Shown: piece after piece, positions 41,050 to 51,208 of the stretch
Numbering within the stretch: the stretch's first letter is position 1
How the letters are laid out: every line of letters begins with the position of its first letter
Assembly (NCBI GenBank): GCA_018697195.1
Contig: CM031866.1
Span: 5,157,418-5,221,417 of the forward strand
Source of the DNA: Certhia americana
Taxonomy: Eukaryota; Chordata; Aves; Passeriformes; Certhiidae
Reading direction: 5' to 3'
Length of the DNA stretch: 64,000 bases
Made by a program: the position numbers and the translations under genes
Notes under the pieces: model-generated
Told to the model about the DNA's origin: nothing
Databases searched by the model: none
What the model saw: the letters and a program-made list of their open reading frames with translations, nothing else

Positions 41050-43539
41050 TGCAAACAGCAAGCATAATAATAGACAAATATTTTGGAATGTGACATTGAT
41101 CAAATACTCCCTAAAACTTCACATGAAGAACCTCAGAGACACCGCACTATTTAAACACAGACATCTACTGCTGGCATCCTGGGGTATTTTCACTGCTGAG
41201 TTCTGTGGGAAAAGAACTGGACCTTATATATATATATTTTTATCAGCATTTATTATTTATAAACGTTTATTCAACGTTTTATGAACAATAAAAGTGAATG
41301 ATCCTTGCTTGAAAACCACATAATGAATGAATGTATACTTTGTGCATACATCCAAGCGTCTGCTGCTAGTCTATTGCACAGTGAACATGGAAAAGGGGAG
41401 GGTTTTTACATCTCTCAAAAGAAATAACAATAACCACTTTTAAATGTACTGACATGAAAGCCAAGCCCAAACCAAACGGAGCTCTTCAATCACTCCTGAG
41501 AAGCCAAGCCCACGACTTGTTTTCTTAACAATCTGGGTTTCTGCCCTCATGGTCTCCCTGTGCCGAACAAGACAAAATCTGAGGAAACCAACTTGTCGCC
41601 GTATAAGGCAAAAAAAGGTTTCTCTTCCTGAGTTACAAATAACTAGGGAAAGTCACTCATGTGGCCAAGGAAAGCAGAAGTATGAATACAGAACTCCCTC
41701 ACTGCTGACAGGCTAAAATTAGTAGTTTATTCAACTGCCCAGAGCTACACACTGTGCCTGTCCTAGGCAGCAGCATCTCCCTATTTGTCTGTCTTTCTGT
41801 TTGCTCTCCACTTTTGTCTCGCCTGTTAATTTGTCCCTCGGGGAGCAGCCCAGCAGCCACCGCTGAGCCCCACTCATCCCAGGGGCCTGAGCAAATGAAC
41901 ATCCACTCACAGTTACACCTGGACAACTCTGCTGTGCCTCCACTGATCTCACCCCATGGCAGCACCTCAGAACAGCTCTTGGCCCCACGGGACACTCTGC
42001 AAAAACGATTAAACGGTGCCTTCCACTGAGCATCTTCGCTGCTCCTGCTCTCCCTCCCCTGCAGCACCTGTAAGCACAGTGCTGGGCAGATTTGCTTTAA
42101 GCACAGATTCACCCTGCAATGGCAATTCCACATTTGCATCTGTTCATTGTATGAAGAGCTTCGTGGTATTTGCAATGACGGCAGATAAATTATACAGGGA
42201 ACACAGGAACACTTGCCCAGTGCAGCTGGGCCACTGCTTATGCATGCTAGGGATTGTTTTGAGTTTTTTTTTGCTCTCCCCCCACTGTCCAGTTGTCTGT
42301 TACTGCCTGTGGATCCTGCTGACCATGGGGCACACTGTCATGCTGTTCAGGACACCTGGAGAAAGGCAGAGAGTAGAGACAGCAGTACCTCAGTCGAGCT
42401 CACCCCTTGGAGGAGGGAAGACTCTGGGAATCGCAGTGCTCATTTCCAGACAGTGGGGCTGGGGTGTGTGAAACACTCCAAAGGAGCAGCACCGACACTC
42501 CAGTACAAAGCACGCCCCAGGAGTTTGGGAAAACAGGAAAAGAAATGCTAAACTGGTGAGGAGTGAGCAATGCAAAGGAGTTTGAGGAAAATGCCACACT
42601 AGGGACTAATGCTGCTGATCCTACGCTCAAACACCCCAGCGAAGCATGCTGATATGCAGTCCTCCAGCAGATCCATACATTCCTGGCACACCGGTGCCCA
42701 CCGGGTGACATCACCCGTGGGCTCTTCCTTGGCTATTACTTTGGGGAAGGATTATCCTACACTCATTCACACTGACAGCTCATTTTGCAAGCAGCTCATC
42801 GGAAACAATATATTTACTTACTAAGGTGTTACTCATATAAAACTGGCGTGTTCCTGTCAGGCTCCTACAAATTAAGTTATATCCACATATACTTCACCTA
42901 GGGTACAGAACTGCTGAATTTATCTCATCAGATGTTATGCAGTTTCCTTTGGAATTACAACTATGTTTCAAACTAAACTTACGCATTATTATATGCAGAT
43001 GAATTCAAATTTCCATTTCACATTAACAGGGAATATTAACCATGGTTAGTTTAGTCACATACCTTGAAAAATTAGAGATCACGTTCAGTACAAATTTGCA
43101 TAAGTAGTTTGAGCATGTGAGAGAAGCAATGCTAAATACTGAATACAAGTACCAAATGCAGAGTTCTTACATTTACTGTAGAATATATTATATGTATGGC
43201 CTCAAAAAGCCTCAGAGATTACGAATACATTTCTTTTCCATGGAAACTATAATTCTCAAATCCAGCAAGCTATTTTGAGGAATTTAAATCAACTATACAC
43301 TTACATCTGCTGGAAGCAGAACATTTCCACAGGCTGTACACTTCAAGGCACAAGCACAGCCGTACGGACATCTTCCCAACTCTTCTACTACACTTCTGCC
43401 TCTGACACCACCACATGTCACTATGCAGATTTCGTGCTAAAGTCTTATTTGGATTGTTCTGTACCCAACACCGGGACTTTCGGGGCTGCTGCGCTTTGCA
43501 CCGCTGCATCACTTAAGAGGATGAGGAAAAGCGGTAACG
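41050..43539. other. Intron 1 near exon 1, nothing recognised
   Basis: Single-copy sequence grading into the CpG island. The 158-codon minus frame at 41699-42175 and the + frames opposite it show no recognisable domain and are taken as chance. Confidence 0.55.
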
Positions 43540-43740
43540 CGGGAGGCACGAAATAAATGCCCCGCTAGCTTCTGCCGGTATTTATTCAGTGTGAAGTGGA
43601 AAGGCTGGCGCTGGAGCCGAGCGCCCGGCCAGCCGGGGACCCGCGTTGGTGCCAGCCCGCCCGGGGCGCTCCGGGCGCTCGGGAGTCCCCCGGACCGGCC
43701 GCACAAGTTGGGCGGCAGCGGGTGGGTGACCCCTGGGCAC

Positions 43741-43751
43741 TGCTGAGTCAT
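43741..43751 (-). promoter_or_regulatory. Antioxidant-response / MARE-type site at start of intron 1
   Basis: The minus strand reads ATGACTCAGCA, which fits the antioxidant response core (RTGACnnnGC) bound by NRF2-small MAF and also contains a consensus AP-1 site (TGACTCA). It lies 156 bases into intron 1 within the CpG island. Function is inferred from motif only. Confidence 0.4.
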
Positions 43752-43906
43752 TTCAGCCGCCAAACGCCGGGCTGCCGTGACCCACCCTCGGGCTGGGGGT
43801 GCTGCCCGCAGAGCCGCCCCGGCCAAACTTCCCCTGCGCTCCGCCGCGCACCCCCGCCCGCGGCTCAGCCCCGCCGGTGCGGGGGCTGCGGGCCGGCCGC
43901 ACTCAC

Positions 43907-44083
43907 CAGGTAGGCTCCCACCGTGCCCTGGGCCAGCATCAGGGCGCACTCGGACACCAGGAAGAGCTGGATGCTGGAGAAGCAGGACACCTTCCTCCGC
44001 CGCCTGCGCTGCCGCGGCGCGCCGGCCCCCGGGAGCTCGCTGCCGCCGCCGCCGCCGCCCGCCGAGCTCCGCTTCCCCGGCAT
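43907..44083 (-). CDS. SLCO3A1: SLCO3A1 coding exon 1 (N-terminus of OATP-D organic anion transporter)
   Basis: This exon encodes residues 1-59 of a plasma-membrane solute carrier of the OATP/SLCO family, which carries organic anions such as prostaglandins and thyroid hormone. The ATG at 44083 has A at -3. The peptide starts MPGKRSS, has a six-glycine run (residues 9-14), a basic cluster (RQRRRRRK, about 24-31), then VSCFSSIQLFLVSECALMLA and GTVGAYL, the start of membrane segment 1. This last part matches the mammalian OATP-D N-terminus closely; the first 25 residues are diverged. The exon ends at CTG followed by donor GTGAGT (43906-43901), phase 0, and joins exon 2 to give YLVSVLTTLERRF. The start is inferred because the frame stays open upstream; MPGK fits the family length. 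The gene symbol is from recall of the human protein and is firm because exon 2 agrees. Confidence 0.93.
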
Positions 44084-44148
44084 CCTCCCGGGCACCGCCG
44101 CTCCGCCGCCGCGGGATGGCGGGCCCCGCGGCTGCTCCGCGCCTTCCT

Positions 44149-44188
44149 CCGCCGCCGCCGCCACCTCCTCCTCCTCCTCCTCCTCCTC
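44149..44188 (-). repeat. Triplet repeats in SLCO3A1 5' leader, (CGG)n and (AGG)8
   Basis: On the + strand a CCG-triplet run (44149-44162) is followed by eight CCT triplets (44164-44188). In the transcript these read as (AGG)8 then CGG repeats, just upstream of the coding start. A further (GCC)6 at 44042-44059 encodes Gly9-Gly14 of exon 1. Confidence 0.85.
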
Positions 44189-44198
44189 GGGGTGCCAA

Positions 44199-44246
44199 TC
44201 ACAGCGGCAACCCGCGGCTGCCTCTCCGCCCGCGGGCTGCTGCCAT
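44199..44246 (-). CDS. Upstream ORF in SLCO3A1 5' leader (15 codons)
   Basis: An ATG at 44246 lies in a strong initiation context (G at -3 and G at +4, CCATGG core) and opens a 15-codon frame, MAAARGRRGSRGLPL, stopping 115 bases before the SLCO3A1 ATG. It is in a different frame from the main coding sequence. If transcription begins upstream of 44246 it would be met first by scanning ribosomes and could dampen translation of the transporter. An in-frame ATG at 44573 would extend it to 124 codons on longer transcripts. This is an inferred element; leader extent and conservation are unknown. Confidence 0.35.
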   Translation of the reverse strand: MAAARGRRGSRGLPL

Positions 44247-44377
44247 GGCCAGCTCGCCGCCGCCTCCGCCGCCGCCTCCTCGCTTCTCCCCTCCCCTCGC
44301 CCGGCCGCGCTCCCTCTCTCCGCCGGCTCCGCGCAGGCCGAATCCGCGTCCCCGCCGGCGAGGGGCGGGGAAGGCGC

Positions 44378-44399
44378 GGGGCTGGGGCTGGGGCCGGGG
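44378..44399 (+). promoter_or_regulatory. G-quadruplex motif in SLCO3A1 promoter
   Basis: Four runs of exactly four G separated by two-base loops (CT, CT, CC) occur on the + strand, the template strand for SLCO3A1. It lies between two GC boxes, about 300 bases upstream of the initiator ATG. The motif satisfies the usual intramolecular quadruplex pattern with very short loops; formation is inferred. Confidence 0.6.
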
Positions 44400-46458
44400 C
44401 TGGCGGAGGCTCCGCGGCTGTAGCGGGCGGGGCGGCCCCGTCCCGGGCTGTGTGCAGGGCGGGGGGAGCGGCTGCAGCGCCCGCCCCGACCCCGCTGCCC
44501 CCCGGCTGCGGCCGCGCACCCGCGGGCGGAGCGGGCCGGGATGCTCCCGGGCGGCGCTGCGAGCGGGGAGCATCCCCGCAGCTTGAGGGCAGGATGCCCC
44601 CGCATCGGCCCGGCTGGTGACTCCCTGCCGGTGTGTGTCCGCTGCTCCATTCAGCCCCTTTACAAAGGGAAACGGAGGCCCCACGGAAATTCAGCGTTAG
44701 AAGGAAGGAGCGGCAGGAGGTGACTTGCGTCGCGCTGCCGCTGCCACGTGCGCCAGCCTTGGCCATGCTTCGTGTCCCTGCCACCTGCCCGCCGTGGTGC
44801 CCTCTGTGGTCAGCCCCACCTCGAGTTCTAATTTCAAGAGAGATCTTCTGTTAAAAACCACTAATCTTCACTTCTACTATTACAGATCGCATTCCTTGTC
44901 GGTGTAATTGCAAAACCTGATCTGTTTCACTCTTCACATGCACTTTTCTAGTTAATTTCTAGATTCACACCGGGGGCTGCTGTTCTGTTTCCTTGTGTTA
45001 TTAAACTCCCAGTTATGTGGAACTTTAAATCCAGGATTCATTCAGTACTGGGATGCCCATGGCCCTTGAGAGGAAGAATTTTCTGTGGAAACACAGGTTA
45101 TGTTTTCCAGAAATACCCCATGATTTGCATCTTAAATTTCATTTTCAGAGGTAATGGAGGCCTTGAAGCTCCTGAACATCTCTGAAGTTATCTTTGAAAA
45201 TGAAACGTAAGACCATTCTAGTTTTCAGGGAATAAACCAGTCAACACCAGGAAGTCGAGGGAACTGTTATTTTGAAGGAGCCCTTTTTTCTTCCTGTACT
45301 CTTTTTCAGTTTCTTCCCCCAAAATATTATCACCTCTTGGGGGCTTTTTATTTTGGCTTATTTTTATGTGAGTGCCCTTACGAAACATGATGCTGGAAAT
45401 CTCTGAGCAGAGTCTCCACCCAGGCTGATGAATCTTTACTCAGACCAGCTGGTGCACATTGCAGAACTGCAAACCATTGCTGGAAAGAAAATGGAGAGAC
45501 CTGGCACACTCAGTTGGTGCCCTTCGCTCTGCCAACAATCGGCTGCCAGCAGGTCCCTCCCAGGCTGAACTTTGTCTTGCCACAGCTTTTCCAGCAGGTC
45601 TGTGCCACATCAACAGGTGTCAATAGTCCAGTCCACCTCAGGGACACAGTCTCCAACATTAATGGCCTGAGGCATTGTCATCAAATAATTAGTGAGGAGA
45701 ACAGTCTGGTGCTTGTAGATGTGTGGTCTTCATTTTGATGAGATACAGATCAATCCTCCAGACATTGCAAGCCTCACAAGATGCACGTTAGAAGCTACAA
45801 CATTAGAAGCTACCTTCAACTGCCAAGGTTTTTACATGAGGCCATGAGAAACTGGCTCTTCATACAGGTTTCTGCCAGTTGGTAAGGTGTTTTCTGTCCT
45901 GAAAAAACTGGTTCTTCCACCAAAGAAACCCCAAAAAGGCAAGTTTTCCGGAAATCTCATTAGACAACAAAAGTGCTCATCTCCTTCCTGAAGTGTTTAT
46001 TTAGGCACCTCTTCTGTGAAAATCCTGAAGCTGGGAAGCTATAGCAAGGTCTCTATCTCTAGATGGGTAAATTCACAGACTAATTCAATTAGCGTGGCTA
46101 GACAGATGCTCTGCTCCAGGTGGATGCTGTAGTGCGTTATAAACAGGATGGACAAGCTCCCAGACTTTTAAATAGGTGAAACCAGAGTGGTGTCTCTTAA
46201 AATACTCAAACATACAGAGTTATGCTAGGGGAAGTCTTAAAATTTCCAGAAAAAAACCCACCCAACAGAACCAAAACACATTTTGGGGGCATGCTGGTCT
46301 TCCCAGTCATCTTTTGCCTGCTCTAGGTTAAATGCTAAAGGCAGCAAAGCTCTGAAAACTCATCTAACTCACCAAGTATATATCTGGAGGCAGAAGTAAA
46401 CTTCTAAATGTGCTAGTGCAGTTACCAATATTCAGGTTGATGCTTAAAAGCTCTTGAG

Positions 46459-46480
46459 AATATATATATATAAAATATAT
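46459..46480. repeat. (AT)n tract
   Basis: Alternating A and T with one AAAA interruption in the upstream flank. A shorter TATATA tract is at 41225-41240 in intron 1. Confidence 0.9.
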
Positions 46481-48169
46481 GCAAATAACATCTTGTGTCT
46501 CAATCACTTCTTAGACATCCCGGTGGAAGAGTTTGTCCAGGCTGATACACTGCTTGTCTTTCACAAGGAAAACAGCTGCTAGAAAAATTTCACTCTAATA
46601 CTAATTATCTGAAACATCTGGTTGCTTGGTTTATTGCAGCAGAATACAATTTTCAGTTCAGTTTCTGTCCAGAAGACACAGAATGCCTGGATTTTTTTTC
46701 TCTTATTTATGTTGTATACTCACACTTATTTCCTCTAGAAAAATTCCTCCTGGGTTGCTGTGCTGAAAGAAAGAGTGAGGGTCTTGTATCTCCACTGAAG
46801 TACATTGGTAGACCTGAATTTGCTTTTTGCCACCTCTAAACAGACCACATTCCTGAGAGATCTCAGTAGAATGCTTCAGGGATGGACAAATGACCTGGTT
46901 GGATTTAATAGTTAATTATTGCTATATCCAAACAGCTTTTCTGGCCTAAATTGACTCAGCTTTAACTACTAATGTGTGGAATACTAATGTTCTTGGATTA
47001 TCATTAGCCTAGAATGAAAAATTACTCTATAGCCAGAATAGTCCCTTCTCCTCAGCACTCAGCAGTTTTGCCAACGCAGTTCTCAGCCGTTTCCACAACC
47101 AAAGCAAGCATTCCCCCCACAGTAATTTGTACTAAAACATCTTGCAGATACCTTGTCAGGTTTTCATAAACACTCCGACATTCATTGCTGGGAGGCACCG
47201 TGCTGCCCTAGATAAGGGTAGGCACTCCAATCTTAAACAAGGCAGGTCCCCTGAGACCATCTCATTACATCTTGTCTCTGGACATCTCCTTGCTGAGTAC
47301 CTCTGGGCTTGTGTCAACATTCACCTCTGGGTAACCTTGGCAGGCAGAGTTTTCTTAATCCATTGCCATGCTGAAACAATTTCTGCTTTAGTTCACTTTT
47401 TCCCTCTCCTGTTCATGGTTAATATTTCTGCAAATCAGCTGTGTTATCGTGTGTCTTGTTACTAGGCAGGCATAACTTTTTTGATCCATGTGTAGAGTCA
47501 TTGCCTGTGGTATATGGGATGTGTGGCACTGAAGAACTGAGAGAGCTGTGTAGGGTGAGGACCTCAGTGAAGTAGTTGAGTGGTATCTTACACCTAAAGG
47601 GGCAAAAGTGCAAACTGAAAATCTAAGCTTGACCATCAGCAGTGTGGGTAACAGGAGAAGGAACAGGAGAGGATGATTTCCCTTCAGCAGAGCTGGTGGA
47701 AACCACTCCTGTGAAATGTGCCAAAGCAAGCAGCTGAGCTGTATCATTAGGCATCCCTACAACTGCTATTGGAATTGTATTCCCAAACCTTCCAGACATA
47801 TTTTACAGTCCAGGGAGCTAATGTGTGCCTCACCCAGTACAGCCACACTGGAGCACTGAACCCTATTCCTGCTGAGGATGTAGCAGGGAAAACCAAGAAC
47901 AGGTGCTAAGAGAAAACAATGTCTTACAGAAGACCTGTGATATATATTATAAAAATACGAAACAACGAAAGCAGTGCTGCAACCATAACTATTGACTTTT
48001 GCCACCAAAACTGCTCTGGATATTCTCTGCTGGGTGACTGCACTTCATTGCTCTCCCTTCCACTGCTGTAGGTCAGGAGCAGCTATTGCAGTCTGACACT
48101 CACCCAAGTGTCAGCATCCTCACCCCTCCCCATGGCTATGGTTTTAGACAGGTGTTGGTGCTGCTCTCC

Positions 48170-48620
48170 TGCCCCGTGGCCCTGGGTGCCAGCCCGGCTG
48201 TAAATCGCTGCTAATCTGAGATAATTGCAAGGGTGACTGAGGAACATCATCGTGAGAGCTGCCCTCGGGGTGTGCTTGCCTCAGTCTGCCGGGTTGACAC
48301 TTGTTCTGCCCCCTGCTCTGGCAGAGGACAGGCTCACACCTGGCTGCGAGGATGTCACAGCGCCGCATTAGGTACAGGAAAATAATGTCCCTGAGAGGCT
48401 TGCATTCTGCTCCGTTCAAAATCCCACCAGCGAAGTTAAAAAGCAGGCACAGCTGTCTCAGATACCAGTCTCAGACTACACCCATTTGGATTTCTTTCCA
48501 GGACAGTGTATCCATGTTCGGGCCAGTTTTCATTCGCTTTAAGCCATTTGGATGAAAGGAGAGCTCATGTGCTGCCAAGACAGATTTGCATGTAATGTAA
48601 ATCATATCCCCTTGGCACCA
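48170..48620. promoter_or_regulatory. Candidate conserved non-coding element upstream of SLCO3A1
   Basis: Non-repetitive stretch about 4 kb upstream of the gene, with a GATA-type agataa (about 48219), a perfect octamer ATTTGCAT at 48584-48591 and a following taatgtaaatcat. It has many short open frames but none resembling a protein. Regulatory status is inferred. Confidence 0.25.
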
Positions 48621-51069
48621 GATCTGCACCCCTGACTGGTCCTGCTTGGTGCATTTGTCTGAGGGAAGGCTTACATATTAAGAAAATAAGGAATAGCTTC
48701 GGATATGTTCAAAGTACAAGGAAGAAAATGTAAATAAGTATAAGATCCCAGGGCTCTAGCCAAGAGGTTTTTCCTTGGGATGGCTTTGAAATTATGTTTC
48801 ATGATTCTCCAGTGCAAAACCCTGTGGACCAGCTGGCACAGGAGGGAGGAGACAGGAAGGGATTTTAATCACTTACCAGTGTAGAATGGGGGTATAAGCG
48901 TGCCCATCAGCCAAGGGTGTATGGCAGTAAGGAGAGCTGAGACTGAGGCAGCTTGTGGATGTGTCAGCAGTTGTCATTTCCAAGATACCATGACACTAAA
49001 AGTTTTAAAGCAATTCCTTTCCATAAACACGTCTGACTTTACTGCCTTGCTATTTTGAGTCCTGCTGGAGACTTGGACTCATTAAAAAGGCATTTCCTTC
49101 AGACAAGCAGATTAGATAGCTGTTCCTTCCCCCACATGATGAAAGGATGGAAAACACCTCACTGAAGCTAAAAAATGCAGAGAATTAGGAGACATTATTT
49201 TATCAAGAGGTCAAGGTTCACCTTGAAATCTCCATCTCTAAAAGAGTTAAAAAAGAGAGGAGATTCCTAAATGCAAGAATTGGGTGTCTTGTCTACAACC
49301 CACATTGCATAAACCTGTCTCCTAACCTCTTAATTATGGTTTCCCAAATAAACGAGACTTGAATCTGAAGGCATCTGAGCAATCTCTAGTGCCATCGACT
49401 CCATGAGACCCGAGAGCATGCAACACTTTTACATCAGAACTAGGCACCCAGCAGGATCATGGTCTAAATGGAAATCCGAATGACTTTTGAATTAAAGCAA
49501 TGTCATTTAGCAAACACAGTATAATTGTGGAGTACCTGCAAATATTGACACCAGCCTAACGCCTCATTTAGTAGGAAAGTTAATTTACAGAATCAGAAAA
49601 TGAAAAGTAAATCACTGGACAATAGACTGCTGCTTTCCTGACTATTAATCAGCATCTCATAAAGCAATGCTTGTCCAAACTGTAAGTCAATATACAATAA
49701 AAATATTTAATTTCTTTATTGTAATCATGAGACCTTGAAACTAATTCTAGAAGATAATTCTATTTAGTCAGTCAAAAAAAAGGAATGTCATTTGTATTTT
49801 ATACATTGATATGCATTTGTGAAGCAACTACGATACTCACAGTAGTAACACCTTATTGCAAATGTTCTGTTTTCCTGTCACTGTCACACTCTGGAAAATA
49901 TTCTTGGCCAGACCTGTCCGTGGCTGATGATGCAGCAGAAGGCAATGTTCCCTGGAATCTGTAGGAATTCATCTTCCAGGCATTGGGGTAACATGAGGAG
50001 TCATTGTGACATCTTTTGTGTAGGAAGCCACACCAAGCTCTCACACAGTCACTCACAGACACATGGACACTTCTGCTCAACTCTGAGCATTAATATTAGT
50101 GGGTTAATATTAATATTAGCCCAAAGTTCACTGCTGTAATTTCATTTTGGCCCCTTACTTTGGGTTTTTTTGATGTTAGCTGGACACAATTTGCTCCTTC
50201 CACATGTCCACCTTGTAAGTAACTTCCTTTAATAGCAAGATGTAGCAGAGCTTTTATATGAAAGTTTGTGGAATACTTTGGACCAAGGGAGCTATAAACA
50301 CTTTGTAAGCAAGGGGAAATCCACCCAGACACTGAACAGTTGTGCTCTGACACTTCTTGCTAGATAACGACTTGATGGACCCAGTACTTGTAAATCAGAC
50401 TGTCCCCTTAATAAATGAATTGTTTACAATGATGCTCAGTGGCATCTTGAAATCCAGCCACGGGTGTGTGGGCTGACTTCTCCTGGAGCCTTTTATTTAC
50501 TGTCCATGACCACATTCTCAGTGGATCTTGCAGCTTGGCATGAACACTGTCAATCAAACATTGGTTGCTTTCCACCCAGTCATATTTTTTTTTCTCTTGA
50601 TGTAATGTAGAGCATTGTATTTGTCTCATGGTACTAGTTCCTGGGTTTATTGAAACTGTTGTATTTCTTTGCAGAAAGGATTTTATTGACATCCCTGAGC
50701 TGGTAAAAACCTGTTTAGGGTTTTTCTGGATTAGCTGTTTCTTCCCAAAGGAAGAGAGTGTCCTGTGTGATTTTGTAGTGAATCTGTAGTACCAGGGAAC
50801 CTCTGAGACACAATGTAGTCACAGATAAAGTGAGCCACTGTGAAGGGTATTGCATCTCTCTGGCTGAGGCAAAAGTGTTTATGGGAGAGTGGGAAGCTGA
50901 AAAATTATAGATGATAATTCAAATAGTGGCCTATGCTGTCCATGAAAGAATCAAGGCAATCAGCAAACACAAAGTAGGACAGTATAGACAGAAAAGGGAG
51001 GAACTTCACTGAGGCATTGTGATGCTGTGGAACAGCTCCTCAAAACAAACCAGCTCCCATAAATCACCC

Positions 51070-51208
51070 TTTTTTTTTGTTTTTTTGTGGGTTTTGTTTT
51101 GTTTTGTTTTGTTTTTTGGTTTTTTTTTTGTTTTGGTTTTTTTTTTTTTGTTTGTTTTTTGTTTTTGATGGTTTTTTGTTTTTGTTTTGTTCGTTTGTTT
51201 TTCATTTT
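51070..51208. repeat. T/G low-complexity tract with (GTTTT)n
   Basis: About 140 bases on the + strand are nearly all T and G, with T-runs up to 13, a GTTTT pentamer series near 51093-51112 and GTTT variants. The complementary strand is A-rich and yields spurious lysine-rich frames. It lies about 7 kb upstream of the SLCO3A1 ATG. Confidence 0.9.

Larger units (their letters stand above)
21473..43906 (-). other. SLCO3A1: SLCO3A1 intron 1 (complete, 22.4 kb)
   Basis: The intron is defined by donor GTGAGT at 43906 and acceptor TTGTAG at 21473 on the minus strand, between two exons whose joined product is the continuous OATP-D N-terminus. A pyrimidine-rich run (TTTCTCTGTTG) precedes the acceptor AG. 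The intron holds CR1, MIR-like and LTR remnants, listed separately, and no further coding exon that I can recognise on either strand. Long first introns following a CpG-island exon are usual for this gene. Confidence 0.9.
43540..44760 (-). promoter_or_regulatory. SLCO3A1: CpG island and TATA-less promoter region of SLCO3A1
   Basis: The sequence changes abruptly from about 40% GC to very GC- and CpG-rich between about 43540 and 44760, covering exon 1, its 5' UTR and the start of intron 1. GC boxes of the Sp1 type are seen at 44362-44370 (GGGGCGGGG), 44425-44435 (GGGCGGGGCGG) and 44479-44487 (reverse orientation). A CACGTG E-box is at 44745-44750. I see no TATA box on the minus strand in the expected range, so dispersed initiation somewhere in about 44150-44600 is likely. 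The exact start of transcription cannot be read from sequence. Confidence 0.85.

Noticed and set aside
43777..44620. Several overlapping 160-280-codon open frames on both strands across the CpG island
   Set aside because: They are Ala/Arg/Pro/Gly-rich, overlap in many frames and follow from the lack of stop codons in GC-rich DNA. Only the minus frame containing MPGKRSS to GTVGAYL matches a known protein and has a splice donor.
44641..44682. MIR-like word near ctttacaaagggaaacggag at the island edge
   Set aside because: Too short and without flanking MIR blocks; likely coincidence.
50088..50119. AT-rich taatatta inverted words
   Set aside because: Short, low-complexity palindromes of this kind are frequent in AT-rich flank and have no supporting context.
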